Shown here one piece after another: positions 23,637 through 32,736 of a stretch of DNA of 32,981 nucleotides. Every line of letters begins with the position of its first letter. The first letter of the stretch is position 1. The notes below the pieces were generated by a model. The model was not told where the DNA came from, made no database searches, and was given only the letters and a program-made list of their open reading frames with translations. This stretch comes from Spirochaetota bacterium (lineage in GTDB: Bacteria; Spirochaetota; Spirochaetia; SPDA01; JAJSAL01): the NCBI GenBank assembly GCA_024274705.1, contig JAJSAL010000136.1, positions 1 through 32,981 on the forward strand, in the 5' to 3' direction. Made by a program: the position numbers and the translations under genes.

Positions 23637-24902
23637 TTATTCAACCTGCTGAATCGATTCCATTTCCCGCTGAAGCATGATAGCCCTCTTGATGATCTTG
23701 TACAGTTCTGTTGCAGGCTGAAAATCAGGATCCAGTAACATGACGTCTTCGAGAAACGACATGGCCTTTTCCAGGTTCCCATCGGCATATTCTTCCAGCG
23801 AGGCGGTATAGAAATCGTCGATCTTTGCAGCGAGCTCTCCCCTGCCGCGGTCCCCGAGATTGAATTTCGCTTCGATACTGAATTTATCCAAGGCATTGAA
23901 CTGGGTGGTCATGTCCAGGGTGTAGTTGACCACAAAAGTCACTTTTTCGAGATCCACCGTACTGCCGAGACTGATGCGGGGATTCGAACCCCGGATACGA
24001 AACCCGCTCTGAACGGAAAAGAAATCGGTAAAAACGATATCGATACCCGTGGCAATATTCCACTCTTCCGCCGGAAAATCAGCTTTGTTAAATGAAAAAG
24101 GAAAGTTGAAATCAAAGGCGACAATAAGGGGCCGTATAGGCGCGTATGCGATTCCAAAGGTAGCCTCTGCAGGAAGAGGCTCTTCTTTTGCATTGGGGCC
24201 CAGGTTTTTTACCACGGCACCAAGGGAAAAATTTCTCGTTCGGGAGGCAAAAAACTTAAGCACATTGAAGCGGGTGAGTACACCAACATCCAGCATAACT
24301 GCAAGGGCGGATTGGTTATACGCTTTTGTTTCCTCTTTCGTCGCCCCTTCCGGCGGCGCATAAAAAACACCGGGGACATTGCGGTAGGCAACCTTAAGGT
24401 TGGTTCCTACAGAAAGTCCATAGAAATAATAACTGGAAAAAAAGTTGTATGATATATTTGCAGTAGCCAGGCTTTCCGAGTAATATCCTTTACTCACCCG
24501 TTCTCCCCAGGCATTGTATTCGGTAAAAGGCACATAGAGGAATTTACCGCCGAAACCGATACCGAGATCGTTGAAACGAACAGTATAGATTACACCCTCC
24601 ATATTTGAGTCTGCGATCCAGTTATTGTGAAGGACGGAAAGTTCTGTGTATGCCAATCCGGAAGAACCGGAGGGATTTGCCTCGAGAAACCCGGCGTCAT
24701 CCGCAACGGCTGTAAATGCAGTCCCCATCCCCTCGTATCTGCCCCCTAGGGGGATGCGGAGGAGGGGGAAAACCGTAAGACCGGTGTTTTGATCCGGATT
24801 TTGAAACAGGTCACCTATATTCCCATAGACGGAAGAGAAATCTTCTGCATATATACCGGCAGACAAGAGGGATAGAGCTATGAGAAACAGTAGTTTCTTC
24901 AC
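23637..24902 (-). CDS. UPF0164 family outer-membrane beta-barrel protein with C-terminal TPR
   Basis: A 421-residue protein with a signal peptide (KKLLFLIALSLLSAGIYA, cleavage about residue 19). Residues 40-350 are of the PorV/FadL-like UPF0164 type known from Treponema: RIPLGGRYEGMGTAFTAVADDAGFLEANPSG is the characteristic entry (residues 49-79), followed by many alternating strands with Gly and aromatic residues. The last 60 residues (AKIDDFYTASLEEYADGNLEKAMSFLE...) form one or two TPR-like helical repeats, likely periplasmic. Treponema relatives are considered outer-membrane fatty-acid or small-hydrophobe channels. The start is GTG 24902, directly behind a promoter. It is divergent from the lipoprotein gene. 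Confidence 0.82.
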   Translation of the reverse strand: MKKLLFLIALSLLSAGIYAEDFSSVYGNIGDLFQNPDQNTGLTVFPLLRIPLGGRYEGMGTAFTAVADDAGFLEANPSGSSGLAYTELSVLHNNWIADSNMEGVIYTVRFNDLGIGFGGKFLYVPFTEYNAWGERVSKGYYSESLATANISYNFFSSYYFYGLSVGTNLKVAYRNVPGVFYAPPEGATKEETKAYNQSALAVMLDVGVLTRFNVLKFFASRTRNFSLGAVVKNLGPNAKEEPLPAEATFGIAYAPIRPLIVAFDFNFPFSFNKADFPAEEWNIATGIDIVFTDFFSVQSGFRIRGSNPRISLGSTVDLEKVTFVVNYTLDMTTQFNALDKFSIEAKFNLGDRGRGELAAKIDDFYTASLEEYADGNLEKAMSFLEDVMLLDPDFQPATELYKIIKRAIMLQREMESIQQVE

Positions 24903-24910
24903 TACGAATA

Positions 24911-24939
24911 AGTATACTACCTGATCATGTTTTTATCTA
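24911..24939 (-). promoter_or_regulatory. Promoter of the UPF0164 gene, leaderless GTG start
   Basis: TAGATA (24939-24934), 17 bp, TATACT (24916-24911) on the minus strand. GTG 24902 begins eight bases after the -10 box, so the mRNA should start at or within 1-2 nt of it. No Shine-Dalgarno is present. The divergent side of this 170-bp gap has a possible TTGCCG (25032) with TAAATA (25054) for the next gene and a GGCAAA-CTAT-TTTGCC dyad at 25021-25036. Confidence 0.45.
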
Positions 24940-25072
24940 CTTATTGTATCGGTAAAACCCGTGTTTATGTCGTGTATCTTTTTTACAGATAATTAATTAA
25001 GGAGACATCGTTCTACACCGGGCAAACTATTTTGCCGATAATGTGGTACATTGTAAATAAGGCAATCTGGAA

Positions 25073-28000
25073 GTGATTAGACCACAGAGGGTACGATTAG
25101 TTCTATTCCTCGTTCCCTTTTTTCTGGGAGGGGTGCTACTGTCGGTTTGTGCATCAGGTGTACAGGAAAAACGATTGGAGCAGGCAGAGCTATTAATCGA
25201 AGAGAAAAAGTACAACGAAGCTATCAGGATCATTTCCGAAGTCATTCAGACCGATCCGAAAAGCCTCGATCAGGGAGAAGCCCTGCTTAAAAAGATACGT
25301 GATGCCCGATCTGAATATAACAAGGTGTTCGGAGAATTAACGGAGATGCTGAAGCAGGAAGATATCGATGAAGATGCTGCTTTCGCACTGCTGCAGCATC
25401 TCAGGGACCTGGACAACACTCCGAATAAAGCCTCTGAAAGAATCGTTTCAGGGGCAACGGCAGGTATCGTATTCAAAGTAAATGACAGGGAATTCCGGCG
25501 GATCATGGATGAGGCAGCTCTAGAACTGGCGGCAGGGGAATACTGGAAAGCTGTCGAGCTCTACCTTTCGGGTTTCAATCTCCACAGAGAACAATTTGAA
25601 CTGGATGATTATGGAAACATCGTAGAAAACCGCATCGATAGAACCATTGCGGACATACAGGATCTTGCAGGGACTTTTCTTGACCGGCAGACGGGTTTAC
25701 TGGAAGAAAATACCGATTTGAATAGTGCGTTGGCGTCCTCTGCGCAGGCATATCTTTCTCAGGTCGAAACAACAGGGGAAACCCTTCTTTCTCTTATATC
25801 GATTCGTAATGCTTTGCTTGAGAATGCAGGAACCATCGAAGAACAGCGTCAGATCCTTCTCCAGGGGAAGGAAGAAGAGGATATCCCTTTTTTATCTACC
25901 ATCAGGATACTCAGTGCAGGGAGAGGGAATGAACAGATTACAGACGGACTTTCGGGAGCTGTCATAGCCTACTTTGACGATACTCTTTCGTCCATAAAGG
26001 AAAACGCCGGAACTGCACTGGACAGGAAAGAGGAGGCGGCAAAAGAAGTTCTGGCAGACAAGAACTGGAATACTTCGGTTCAGAATTTTCAGGACATGTA
26101 CACGTATGCCCTGGCAGAAATCCATGCCTCCAACCTGGAGATAGCCCGTAACCAGCCGAGGGAAGGCAGCCTGTTGACTGATGCCCGGGTAAACAGTTCC
26201 AGGGAAACAGCTTCCCAGCTGGCGTCTACTCAGGAAATGGCTAAACGGGCCAAGGCCTACATAAGACTCATCGAAATCTTTCAGAATTCCGATACGGTTC
26301 TTGCAGCGATCGATTCCGTAGAATCAGAGGTTGGGCTGTCAGCAGCACGACCGGTTCTCCTTTCCGACAGAGAACGTCTCTCTCAGTTGGAAACTGAATG
26401 GAAAGGTGTGCAGGAATACTACCGGTCAATCGAGGAAGCCGGGATTGTTCTAACCGATACCATCGCCAGAACAGAGTTTTTTTTCACGGTGTTGGGACGG
26501 TATGGAACCGATCTTGAAGAGGCGGAAGCACAAGTAGTTCACCGGATAAACGGTATCTTTCTCGCACCGGTAGGACAGGCGCTTAACGATCAGGAAGGCA
26601 TTTATGATCAGGCTGTGATCTACGTAGAAGGGGTGATTCCCGAAGGCGAGCCCATGGATTCCGGGATCGTGAGGAAATATCCTTCTGAAGCTATCGATCT
26701 GATTAACCCCGGGAGGGAAGTACTGAAATCCCTTTCGGAGAGCCTGGAAAGGAAAGTGACAGAGTTTTCGAATGAAAAAGCATATATACAGAATTCTCCT
26801 CTTATCGTTGATGATATAGCACAAATCGAATCCTACCTGGCAGAGATTGAAGCATTCCAGGAAAAGATCAATCGTCTCTCTTCAAGGGCGGAGCAGGATG
26901 TCCAGGTCGCTGAACAGTTCAAACTCAGAGGCTTATCCGGACTTAATGAAGCAGAGCGGCTGTTGCGCAATAACGAATTCGAAGGTGCCCTGGATCAGCT
27001 GGATGAAGCAGGGGTGGAATTTGCCGGTTCCCTGGAATACCAGTATGATCCGGATTTCCAGGAGGAAATCGATGCCAGGATCCTACAGCTGGCAGAGACA
27101 ATAACGCGGGAATGGCAGAACCTTATCGTCCGCCAGGTGCGTTCTTATATCAATGAGGCGGAGTCGCTGTACCAGCGGGAAGAGTTCGGCAGGGCTCAGA
27201 CGGTTCTCCTCAGGGCTGATGACCTGTGGAACTCGGCAAATGCGGAAGAAAACCAGGAAATTTTAGCCTGGCTGACTCGAACAGAAAACGCACTCCGGGC
27301 TACCACAGGAAGGGTAATAGGAGAAACAAATCCTCTGTATACGGAAATGTCCAACATCCTGAACCTGGCACAGAGGGATTTCCAGAATGCGATGACCCAA
27401 CTGGATCAGGGCAATCAAGCAGAGGCGAACCGTTTTTTCACGAGTGCCGAGGAAAAGATTGCTTATATTAAGGACACCTTTCCCATTAATCAGGCTGCCG
27501 GTATTCTCCAGCTTAAAATCGATCAGCTTCGGGATCCGGATAACTTCAAGGCGCTGTTCCGAAAAAAATACGACGATGCCCGGGCACAGCTGGGTACGCC
27601 GGAAGGTGCCGAGGGATATAGTACTCTCAAGGATCTGCAGCAGATCAATCCGCAGTATCCAGGTATCGATAGGGCGATTTATCAGTTTGAAATCAGTTTG
27701 GGAATACGGGAACCTCCACCGGATCCTGCTAAGATTGCCGAAGCGGAGCGTCTTTACCGCCAGGCACAACAGATTCTCTCAAAAACGGTAGTATCAGACC
27801 TCGATTTCGAGGTTGCTCTTGATCTTCTCAACGAAGCTTACGAGAATAATCCCAACAATAAAAAGGTTACAGAGTTGAAAGACAGGGCTCAGCTTTTACG
27901 TGGCGGTACGGCCACGGTCCTCACCTCAGACGACCAGCAGAAGTTCAGGAAAGCTGAGCAGCTGTTCCTCGACAGAAGGTATTTCGAAGCACTTGCAATT

Positions 28001-28084
28001 GTGGAACGGTTACTGGAGAATCCTGAGAACCAGCGGTACGCCCCCCTTACGGATTTAAAGAGGAGGCTCGATCCCTTCTTATGA
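25073..28084 (+). CDS. Large TPR/coiled-coil lipoprotein
   Basis: A 1003-residue protein that starts at GTG 25073. The N-terminus has a signal sequence (residues 8-25) ending LLSVCASG, a loose spirochaetal lipobox with C26 as the lipidated residue. The rest is almost all helix: TPR-like units at about 32-70 (AELLIEEKKYNEAIRIISEVIQ) and again near the C-terminus (AQQILSKTVVSDLDFEVALDLLNEAYENNPNN; FRKAEQLFLDRRYFEALAIVERLLENP), with long coiled-coil stretches and LDQLDEAGVEFAGSLEY-type TPRs in between. It should be anchored to the inner or outer membrane and work as a periplasmic scaffold. Its stop overlaps the start of the SpoIIE-phosphatase gene (ATGA), so the two products probably form one sensory complex. 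Confidence 0.82.
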   Translation: MIRPQRVRLVLFLVPFFLGGVLLSVCASGVQEKRLEQAELLIEEKKYNEAIRIISEVIQTDPKSLDQGEALLKKIRDARSEYNKVFGELTEMLKQEDIDEDAAFALLQHLRDLDNTPNKASERIVSGATAGIVFKVNDREFRRIMDEAALELAAGEYWKAVELYLSGFNLHREQFELDDYGNIVENRIDRTIADIQDLAGTFLDRQTGLLEENTDLNSALASSAQAYLSQVETTGETLLSLISIRNALLENAGTIEEQRQILLQGKEEEDIPFLSTIRILSAGRGNEQITDGLSGAVIAYFDDTLSSIKENAGTALDRKEEAAKEVLADKNWNTSVQNFQDMYTYALAEIHASNLEIARNQPREGSLLTDARVNSSRETASQLASTQEMAKRAKAYIRLIEIFQNSDTVLAAIDSVESEVGLSAARPVLLSDRERLSQLETEWKGVQEYYRSIEEAGIVLTDTIARTEFFFTVLGRYGTDLEEAEAQVVHRINGIFLAPVGQALNDQEGIYDQAVIYVEGVIPEGEPMDSGIVRKYPSEAIDLINPGREVLKSLSESLERKVTEFSNEKAYIQNSPLIVDDIAQIESYLAEIEAFQEKINRLSSRAEQDVQVAEQFKLRGLSGLNEAERLLRNNEFEGALDQLDEAGVEFAGSLEYQYDPDFQEEIDARILQLAETITREWQNLIVRQVRSYINEAESLYQREEFGRAQTVLLRADDLWNSANAEENQEILAWLTRTENALRATTGRVIGETNPLYTEMSNILNLAQRDFQNAMTQLDQGNQAEANRFFTSAEEKIAYIKDTFPINQAAGILQLKIDQLRDPDNFKALFRKKYDDARAQLGTPEGAEGYSTLKDLQQINPQYPGIDRAIYQFEISLGIREPPPDPAKIAEAERLYRQAQQILSKTVVSDLDFEVALDLLNEAYENNPNNKKVTELKDRAQLLRGGTATVLTSDDQQKFRKAEQLFLDRRYFEALAIVERLLENPENQRYAPLTDLKRRLDPFL

Positions 28085-29883
28085 CGCGTCTTAAGATCCT
28101 CCCATGTTTACTCCTGTTGAGTCTCCTATTTCTTTCAGCCGTGTTTCCCCAGACCCCTGGTGTGCTGTACTGGGAATATCCTGATTTCATCATTCAGGAA
28201 CAGGCAAAATACCCGCGGGCAGCAGCCGGAGGCGGTCTTATGGCCGTGGTGTGGCAGGAAATCGAGGTGATCGATGATGAAACCTGGGAGACCTATCTCT
28301 CTATGCAGTCTTCCCGGGATGGATATAACTGGGATCGGAATGAGCGGTTTGCCGGTCCCTTTACCTTTGCCGGAAGCGAAGCCCCTATATCATCTATTGC
28401 TGTAAACAGCGATGGAACGGTGTTTGTCGCTGCGTCCATCGGCGAGGACAGTGTGACCATTTTCCAATCGTTTGATGGGGGAAAATCTTTCGCCGGGGGT
28501 CCTGTGACGGTTGCTACTGAAGGCGATATTGCAGTTGCTCCCAGGCTCTTTACCCGGAGTGACGGTGGGATTATTCTGTACATTACGCAGAAATATGTTG
28601 GTGAGGCAGATTTATCCGGCGCCACCCTTGCGAGAACACCCCTTTCAGTATATTACGCCTTTTCCGGCGATGGCCGGAGCTGGACAACCTTTGCGCCCCT
28701 GGTGACCGAACCTGAGCTCGTTTCCAATTATACCGTCCTGCCCCATCATGCAGCTATCAATGGAACTGATTATGTGGTATTTCAAAGCCTAGTTACACAG
28801 GGGCGTACGACAAGTTATCAACTATACATGAAAACAAGTACCAATGAGGGAAGGTCCTGGAGCCCGGCGGTCCTGTTAACCGATTTTGCCGGTATGGGGA
28901 GGGACCTGGCGACTGATGATACCGAGTATATACGGTTTGACAATCAGAGAGCCTTTCTTGCTCCGTTGGAAGAGGGCCTGGGTATTTCCTGGGAGCGGCG
29001 GAGGGTCGGGGATATTTATACCCATGTGTTTTTCGGTTTTCTGGATGAAAATCTTTCTTCCGGATTGAGAGCAGAACAGGTAACAACGGGAAACCTGACC
29101 CATCAGAGTCCGGAATGTGTTCAGTACAACGGAGATATCTATACCTTCTGGTTCGATAACAGGGAAGGTGATAACCGGGTATTTACTGCTGCGAGGAGTG
29201 ACAGGGGAGGTATAATCGAATGGATCGAGCCCCGGGAAACAAACAAGTGGCTTGGATACACTGCCGGTGTGTCAACCTTTCCTAATCCGGTTCTTGTAAA
29301 CGGGATGCTCTACGTTTTCTGGGAAAATGTAGGGAGCAATACCACCCGCTATGCTTTTCTTGCACCGGACAGAACCGTCCCGCGAGTAGTACCGTCAGCA
29401 GCAAATTTCAGAATCGGAGAGCGGCATAAACAGGATATCTATTCCTTTACCTGGCGTGTTCCTGATGATTCTTCGGGCGTGGAAGGATACAGCTATGTAC
29501 TGGACCGGGACCCTGAAGGGCTACCCCCTCTACGGATCAAAGCCTTTATGAATGTTCTGAGTACACAGATGACTGTTCAGGAAGACGGCAACTGGTATTT
29601 TCATATTTCCGCGAGAGACCGGGCAGGCAACTGGTCTGTACCGGAAACCATTGCGTTCTACCGTGACACAACACCGCCGCCGCCGGTTACTATCGAGGTG
29701 CCTGAACTGGACGAGATGGGTTACACCCTGTCGAATACAAATACCTTTACCTGGAAGCCGCCGGATGACCCCTATATTCGGGGTTATTCATACAACCTTG
29801 AATACTTAGGGTCCGCGAAAAGGGAAATCGATCCGGAAACTATTAACCTGTCCGGACCGCCGCATAAGCTTCTCGTAACCTAG
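28081..29883 (+). CDS. N-terminal part of a sensor phosphatase: beta-propeller and Fn3-like domains, ended by TAG
   Basis: A 600-codon open frame starting at ATG 28081 (ATGA overlap with the lipoprotein gene; AGGAGG 14 bp upstream). After a signal peptide (ILPCLLLLSLLFLSAVFPQ, residues 6-24) come sialidase/BNR-like propeller blades with Asp-box-like turns (SSRDGYNW, SFDGGKSF, STNEGRSWSP, about residues 80-380). Two Fn3-like modules follow (about 440-550; each with FTW...P.DD). The frame stops at TAG 29881-29883 in the middle of the second module, but the same frame continues for 35 sense codons into ATG 29989 and then the HAMP/SpoIIE gene. The intact gene would be 28081-32727 (about 1,548 residues), with the propeller as its periplasmic sensor. 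Confidence 0.78.
   Translation: MTRLKILPCLLLLSLLFLSAVFPQTPGVLYWEYPDFIIQEQAKYPRAAAGGGLMAVVWQEIEVIDDETWETYLSMQSSRDGYNWDRNERFAGPFTFAGSEAPISSIAVNSDGTVFVAASIGEDSVTIFQSFDGGKSFAGGPVTVATEGDIAVAPRLFTRSDGGIILYITQKYVGEADLSGATLARTPLSVYYAFSGDGRSWTTFAPLVTEPELVSNYTVLPHHAAINGTDYVVFQSLVTQGRTTSYQLYMKTSTNEGRSWSPAVLLTDFAGMGRDLATDDTEYIRFDNQRAFLAPLEEGLGISWERRRVGDIYTHVFFGFLDENLSSGLRAEQVTTGNLTHQSPECVQYNGDIYTFWFDNREGDNRVFTAARSDRGGIIEWIEPRETNKWLGYTAGVSTFPNPVLVNGMLYVFWENVGSNTTRYAFLAPDRTVPRVVPSAANFRIGERHKQDIYSFTWRVPDDSSGVEGYSYVLDRDPEGLPPLRIKAFMNVLSTQMTVQEDGNWYFHISARDRAGNWSVPETIAFYRDTTPPPPVTIEVPELDEMGYTLSNTNTFTWKPPDDPYIRGYSYNLEYLGSAKREIDPETINLSGPPHKLLVT
29881..29883 (+). other. In-frame TAG splitting the sensor phosphatase gene
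   Basis: The codon lies between LLVT and PKAYFRNRDNGLWAFSV in an otherwise continuous frame, and the sequence after it carries on the Fn3-like module (GLWAFSVQPVDSVGNFGP). Nothing else in the frame is broken before the final TAG at 32725-32727. Confidence 0.75.
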
Positions 29884-29988
29884 CCGAAGGCCTATTTCAG
29901 GAACCGGGATAACGGACTCTGGGCGTTCAGTGTACAGCCTGTAGACTCCGTCGGGAATTTCGGTCCCATAGAGACCATATTCCTCCGC

Positions 29989-32727
29989 ATGAACAAGTAT
30001 GTGCCTGAAACATATATCACCGGTATAGAGGCTCCAAAAGATATCCTGGGCAGGGTAACCCTGACCATCCGGGGCCGTGGTTTTTCGGTAGGCGGGCCGG
30101 TACAGCAGGTCCTCCTGGACCGCGATGGAGAGGAACCCTTTGACTATGTATACCCTCTCGATTCAGGGCTCTACACCGTCGAATCCGACCGTATCATTAA
30201 CGGGCCGACAATCGAAGATGTGGAAGAGGGTTCTTACAGGATAGGCCTTGTGCATCCGAAGCGGGGAATTTACTTTACACGATCATTATTGAAGCTTGAA
30301 TCCACAGGGACTATTAGATTCGGCGATTTCCGTATTCGGGAAGGACGCAAGTGGATTCCGGCTCGAAAGACCCTGCTCAGCCTGAGTATCAATTCGGTGA
30401 TTATCTGGGTTGTTTTTGTCTTTACAGGAGTACTGATATTTTTATCAAGCCGCAGGGTGTTCCAACTGGCGAGAGAAGGGCGGATGCTGCAGTCGGAAGT
30501 TGGCATGCTGTTGCGCGGAGAAGGGTTGTCCCTTGCGGCAAAGAAGGAGAGAATAAGCGCCATGAGAAGAAAGGGAATAGGACTGAGATTCAAATTTACC
30601 CTTTTTATCACCGTACTGGTCATACTGGTTGTCCTGGGAGTGTCTTTTCCCCTGGGACTGTTCGTGATTGAGACACAGCGGGAAAGTCTGGTGGAAGGGC
30701 TGGAAAATCAGACAAAAGTACTCCTGGAGAGCCTGGTTTCCGGTGCGAGGAATCCCCTGCGCAGCCAAAGAAGACTGGAGATGGGCCTCCTTCTGAGACA
30801 AAAATCCGCCATGGCGGATGCAACATTTGTAACCATAACCGGTCCGGGAAACCCGGTGCCGGAACCTTATGACTATGTCTGGGTCACTGATGATCCGGAT
30901 ATCGATGCGAAAATCGAAGGGGACCAGCTTTTCTTAGAAAAATCGTTGATGAATGATGATATCAGCTATCGCCTTAGAACTCTTGCCCGGGATATTAATG
31001 CGAAAGCCGATGAGCAGCTCTCCGCTCTCATCGAAGAACGGAAAAGGTTGAGCCCGGCGGCATTGGCACTTTCCCGCAAAGGTGATGAGGAATCGTTACA
31101 GCAGCTTGCCAGGCTGCAGGACCAGATCACTGCCATCGATCAGGAAATAACCGCACGTCTTTTTGAAATTGGAGATATCGTACAGAGTGATCCCGAATTC
31201 ACGATTGAAAATATTGTAGGAGAAAACCCGAATTTTACCTTCTTTAAACCCATAGTAGACCAGCCCGTACGTGAGGGCTCCAACCAGTTTCTCCGTGGCG
31301 CCGTGCGCCTCGGTGTTTCAACAGAACGAATAGTGGCGGCTATTCGGAACTCTGTTCGTACACTGCTTATCAGAGCTGCCATAATCGCCGCCATAGCAAT
31401 AGGCATTGGTATCGCCGGCGCACTGCTTCTGGCTACTATTATCATTCAGCCTATAAAGAGGCTCGTACGGGGTGTTGAGCTCATCCGGGACACGGAGGAT
31501 AAAGAGAAGCTGAAGGAACACGTTATCGATGTCCGTACAAAGGATGAGATATCTGCACTGGCAGACACGGTTAATCAAATGACTATGGGCCTTGTCAAGG
31601 CTGCTGTTGCGAGTAAGGATCTTACCGTTGGAAAAGAAGTCCAGAAAATGTTTATTCCTCTGGAAAAGGACAGTTCCGGGAATAAAGGCACCACCGGCAA
31701 GGAGGAAACGGACAAGGTTGAATTCTTCGGGTATTACGAGGGCGCTAAAGGTGTTTCCGGAGACTATTTCGATTTTAAAAAACTTGATGAAAAACATTAT
31801 GCAATTATCAAGTGCGATGTCGCTGGAAAAGGGGTTCCCGCATCGCTGATCATGGTGGAAGTCGCAACGATCTTTCTGAATTATTTCAGAAACTGGTCAC
31901 TGAAAAAAGACGGAATTCACCTTGACCAGCTGGTTTACAGTATCAATGATCTCCTGGAAGAACGGGGATTTAAAGGAAGGTTTGCCGCACTTATCGTGGT
32001 TATTTTCAATGTGGAAACCGGAGCCGTGTACATGTGTAATGCAGGAGACAATCTGGTGCATATGTACGATAAAAAGAAAGAGCAGATGTGGACCAAAACC
32101 CTTCCGGAAGCGCCGGCTTCCGGTGTTTTTCCATCCATGCTGGTGGAAATGCAGTCCGGGTTCAAGCAGGTGCCCCATCAACTCGACCACGGGGATGCGA
32201 TGTATCTCTTCACTGACGGTATAGAAGAGGCACAGCGTAGGTTCCGGGACGATACCTTTTCCTATATCACCTGCCAGGAGCCTGAGCTGGAAGAGGGGGA
32301 GCCCCACGGGAACCATGTCAAAGGAAGTGAATTCGAAGAACTCGGCATCCCAAGGATCCAGGAGATCGTAAACGCGGTGTTCCGTAAAAAGGAGTACCGG
32401 CTGGTGAAATATCACAATCCGGTACCTGATGAAACCCTGGTATTTAATTTTGCAGAATGCGAAAGTACCGTTGAAGATGCCGTTATGGCGATGGTATCCG
32501 TAGAAAAGGTTTTCCGCCTTTACAGGGACCCGGCTGCGACCGGGGATGACAGGATCCACATCGACAGGAAGATCGACCAGTTTCTGAAAGGACACTTTTT
32601 ACAATACGATCTCTTTTTTAACCATCCCCTGGAACAAAAGGAGGAGGGGGAGTACGTGGTATATACCCATCTCAAAGAGGATGAACAATTCGATGACTTG
32701 ACGATCCTGGGCATACTGCGGAAATAG
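29989..32727 (+). CDS. C-terminal part of the sensor phosphatase: HAMP and SpoIIE/PP2C domain
   Basis: Residue numbers are from ATG 29989 (codon 637 of the longer frame). Residues 1-120 finish the extracytoplasmic region. TM segments lie at about 133-155, 203-228 and 463-486, with a periplasmic sensor loop at 229-462. HAMP (487-540, IIQPIKRLVRGVELI) leads to a PP2C-type SpoIIE phosphatase (575-912). Its metal-binding Asp residues are D592 (GVSGDYFD), D610 (CDVAGKG), D743 (LFTDG) and the C-terminal FDDLTIL. The catalytic part looks active, as in RsbU-type phosphatases that dephosphorylate anti-anti-sigma factors, though no STAS or RsbW partner is in the window. There is no RBS before ATG 29989, so this part may be untranslated unless the TAG is read through. 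The stop is TAG. Confidence 0.85.
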   Translation: MNKYVPETYITGIEAPKDILGRVTLTIRGRGFSVGGPVQQVLLDRDGEEPFDYVYPLDSGLYTVESDRIINGPTIEDVEEGSYRIGLVHPKRGIYFTRSLLKLESTGTIRFGDFRIREGRKWIPARKTLLSLSINSVIIWVVFVFTGVLIFLSSRRVFQLAREGRMLQSEVGMLLRGEGLSLAAKKERISAMRRKGIGLRFKFTLFITVLVILVVLGVSFPLGLFVIETQRESLVEGLENQTKVLLESLVSGARNPLRSQRRLEMGLLLRQKSAMADATFVTITGPGNPVPEPYDYVWVTDDPDIDAKIEGDQLFLEKSLMNDDISYRLRTLARDINAKADEQLSALIEERKRLSPAALALSRKGDEESLQQLARLQDQITAIDQEITARLFEIGDIVQSDPEFTIENIVGENPNFTFFKPIVDQPVREGSNQFLRGAVRLGVSTERIVAAIRNSVRTLLIRAAIIAAIAIGIGIAGALLLATIIIQPIKRLVRGVELIRDTEDKEKLKEHVIDVRTKDEISALADTVNQMTMGLVKAAVASKDLTVGKEVQKMFIPLEKDSSGNKGTTGKEETDKVEFFGYYEGAKGVSGDYFDFKKLDEKHYAIIKCDVAGKGVPASLIMVEVATIFLNYFRNWSLKKDGIHLDQLVYSINDLLEERGFKGRFAALIVVIFNVETGAVYMCNAGDNLVHMYDKKKEQMWTKTLPEAPASGVFPSMLVEMQSGFKQVPHQLDHGDAMYLFTDGIEEAQRRFRDDTFSYITCQEPELEEGEPHGNHVKGSEFEELGIPRIQEIVNAVFRKKEYRLVKYHNPVPDETLVFNFAECESTVEDAVMAMVSVEKVFRLYRDPAATGDDRIHIDRKIDQFLKGHFLQYDLFFNHPLEQKEEGEYVVYTHLKEDEQFDDLTILGILRK

Positions 32728-32736
32728 GCGGCATCC

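Noticed and set aside
23977-23993. A perfect tRNA T-arm-like string (GGGGTTCGAATCCCC on the minus strand)
   Set aside because: It lies within the well-supported UPF0164 coding sequence, and no acceptor, D or anticodon arm can be found around it.
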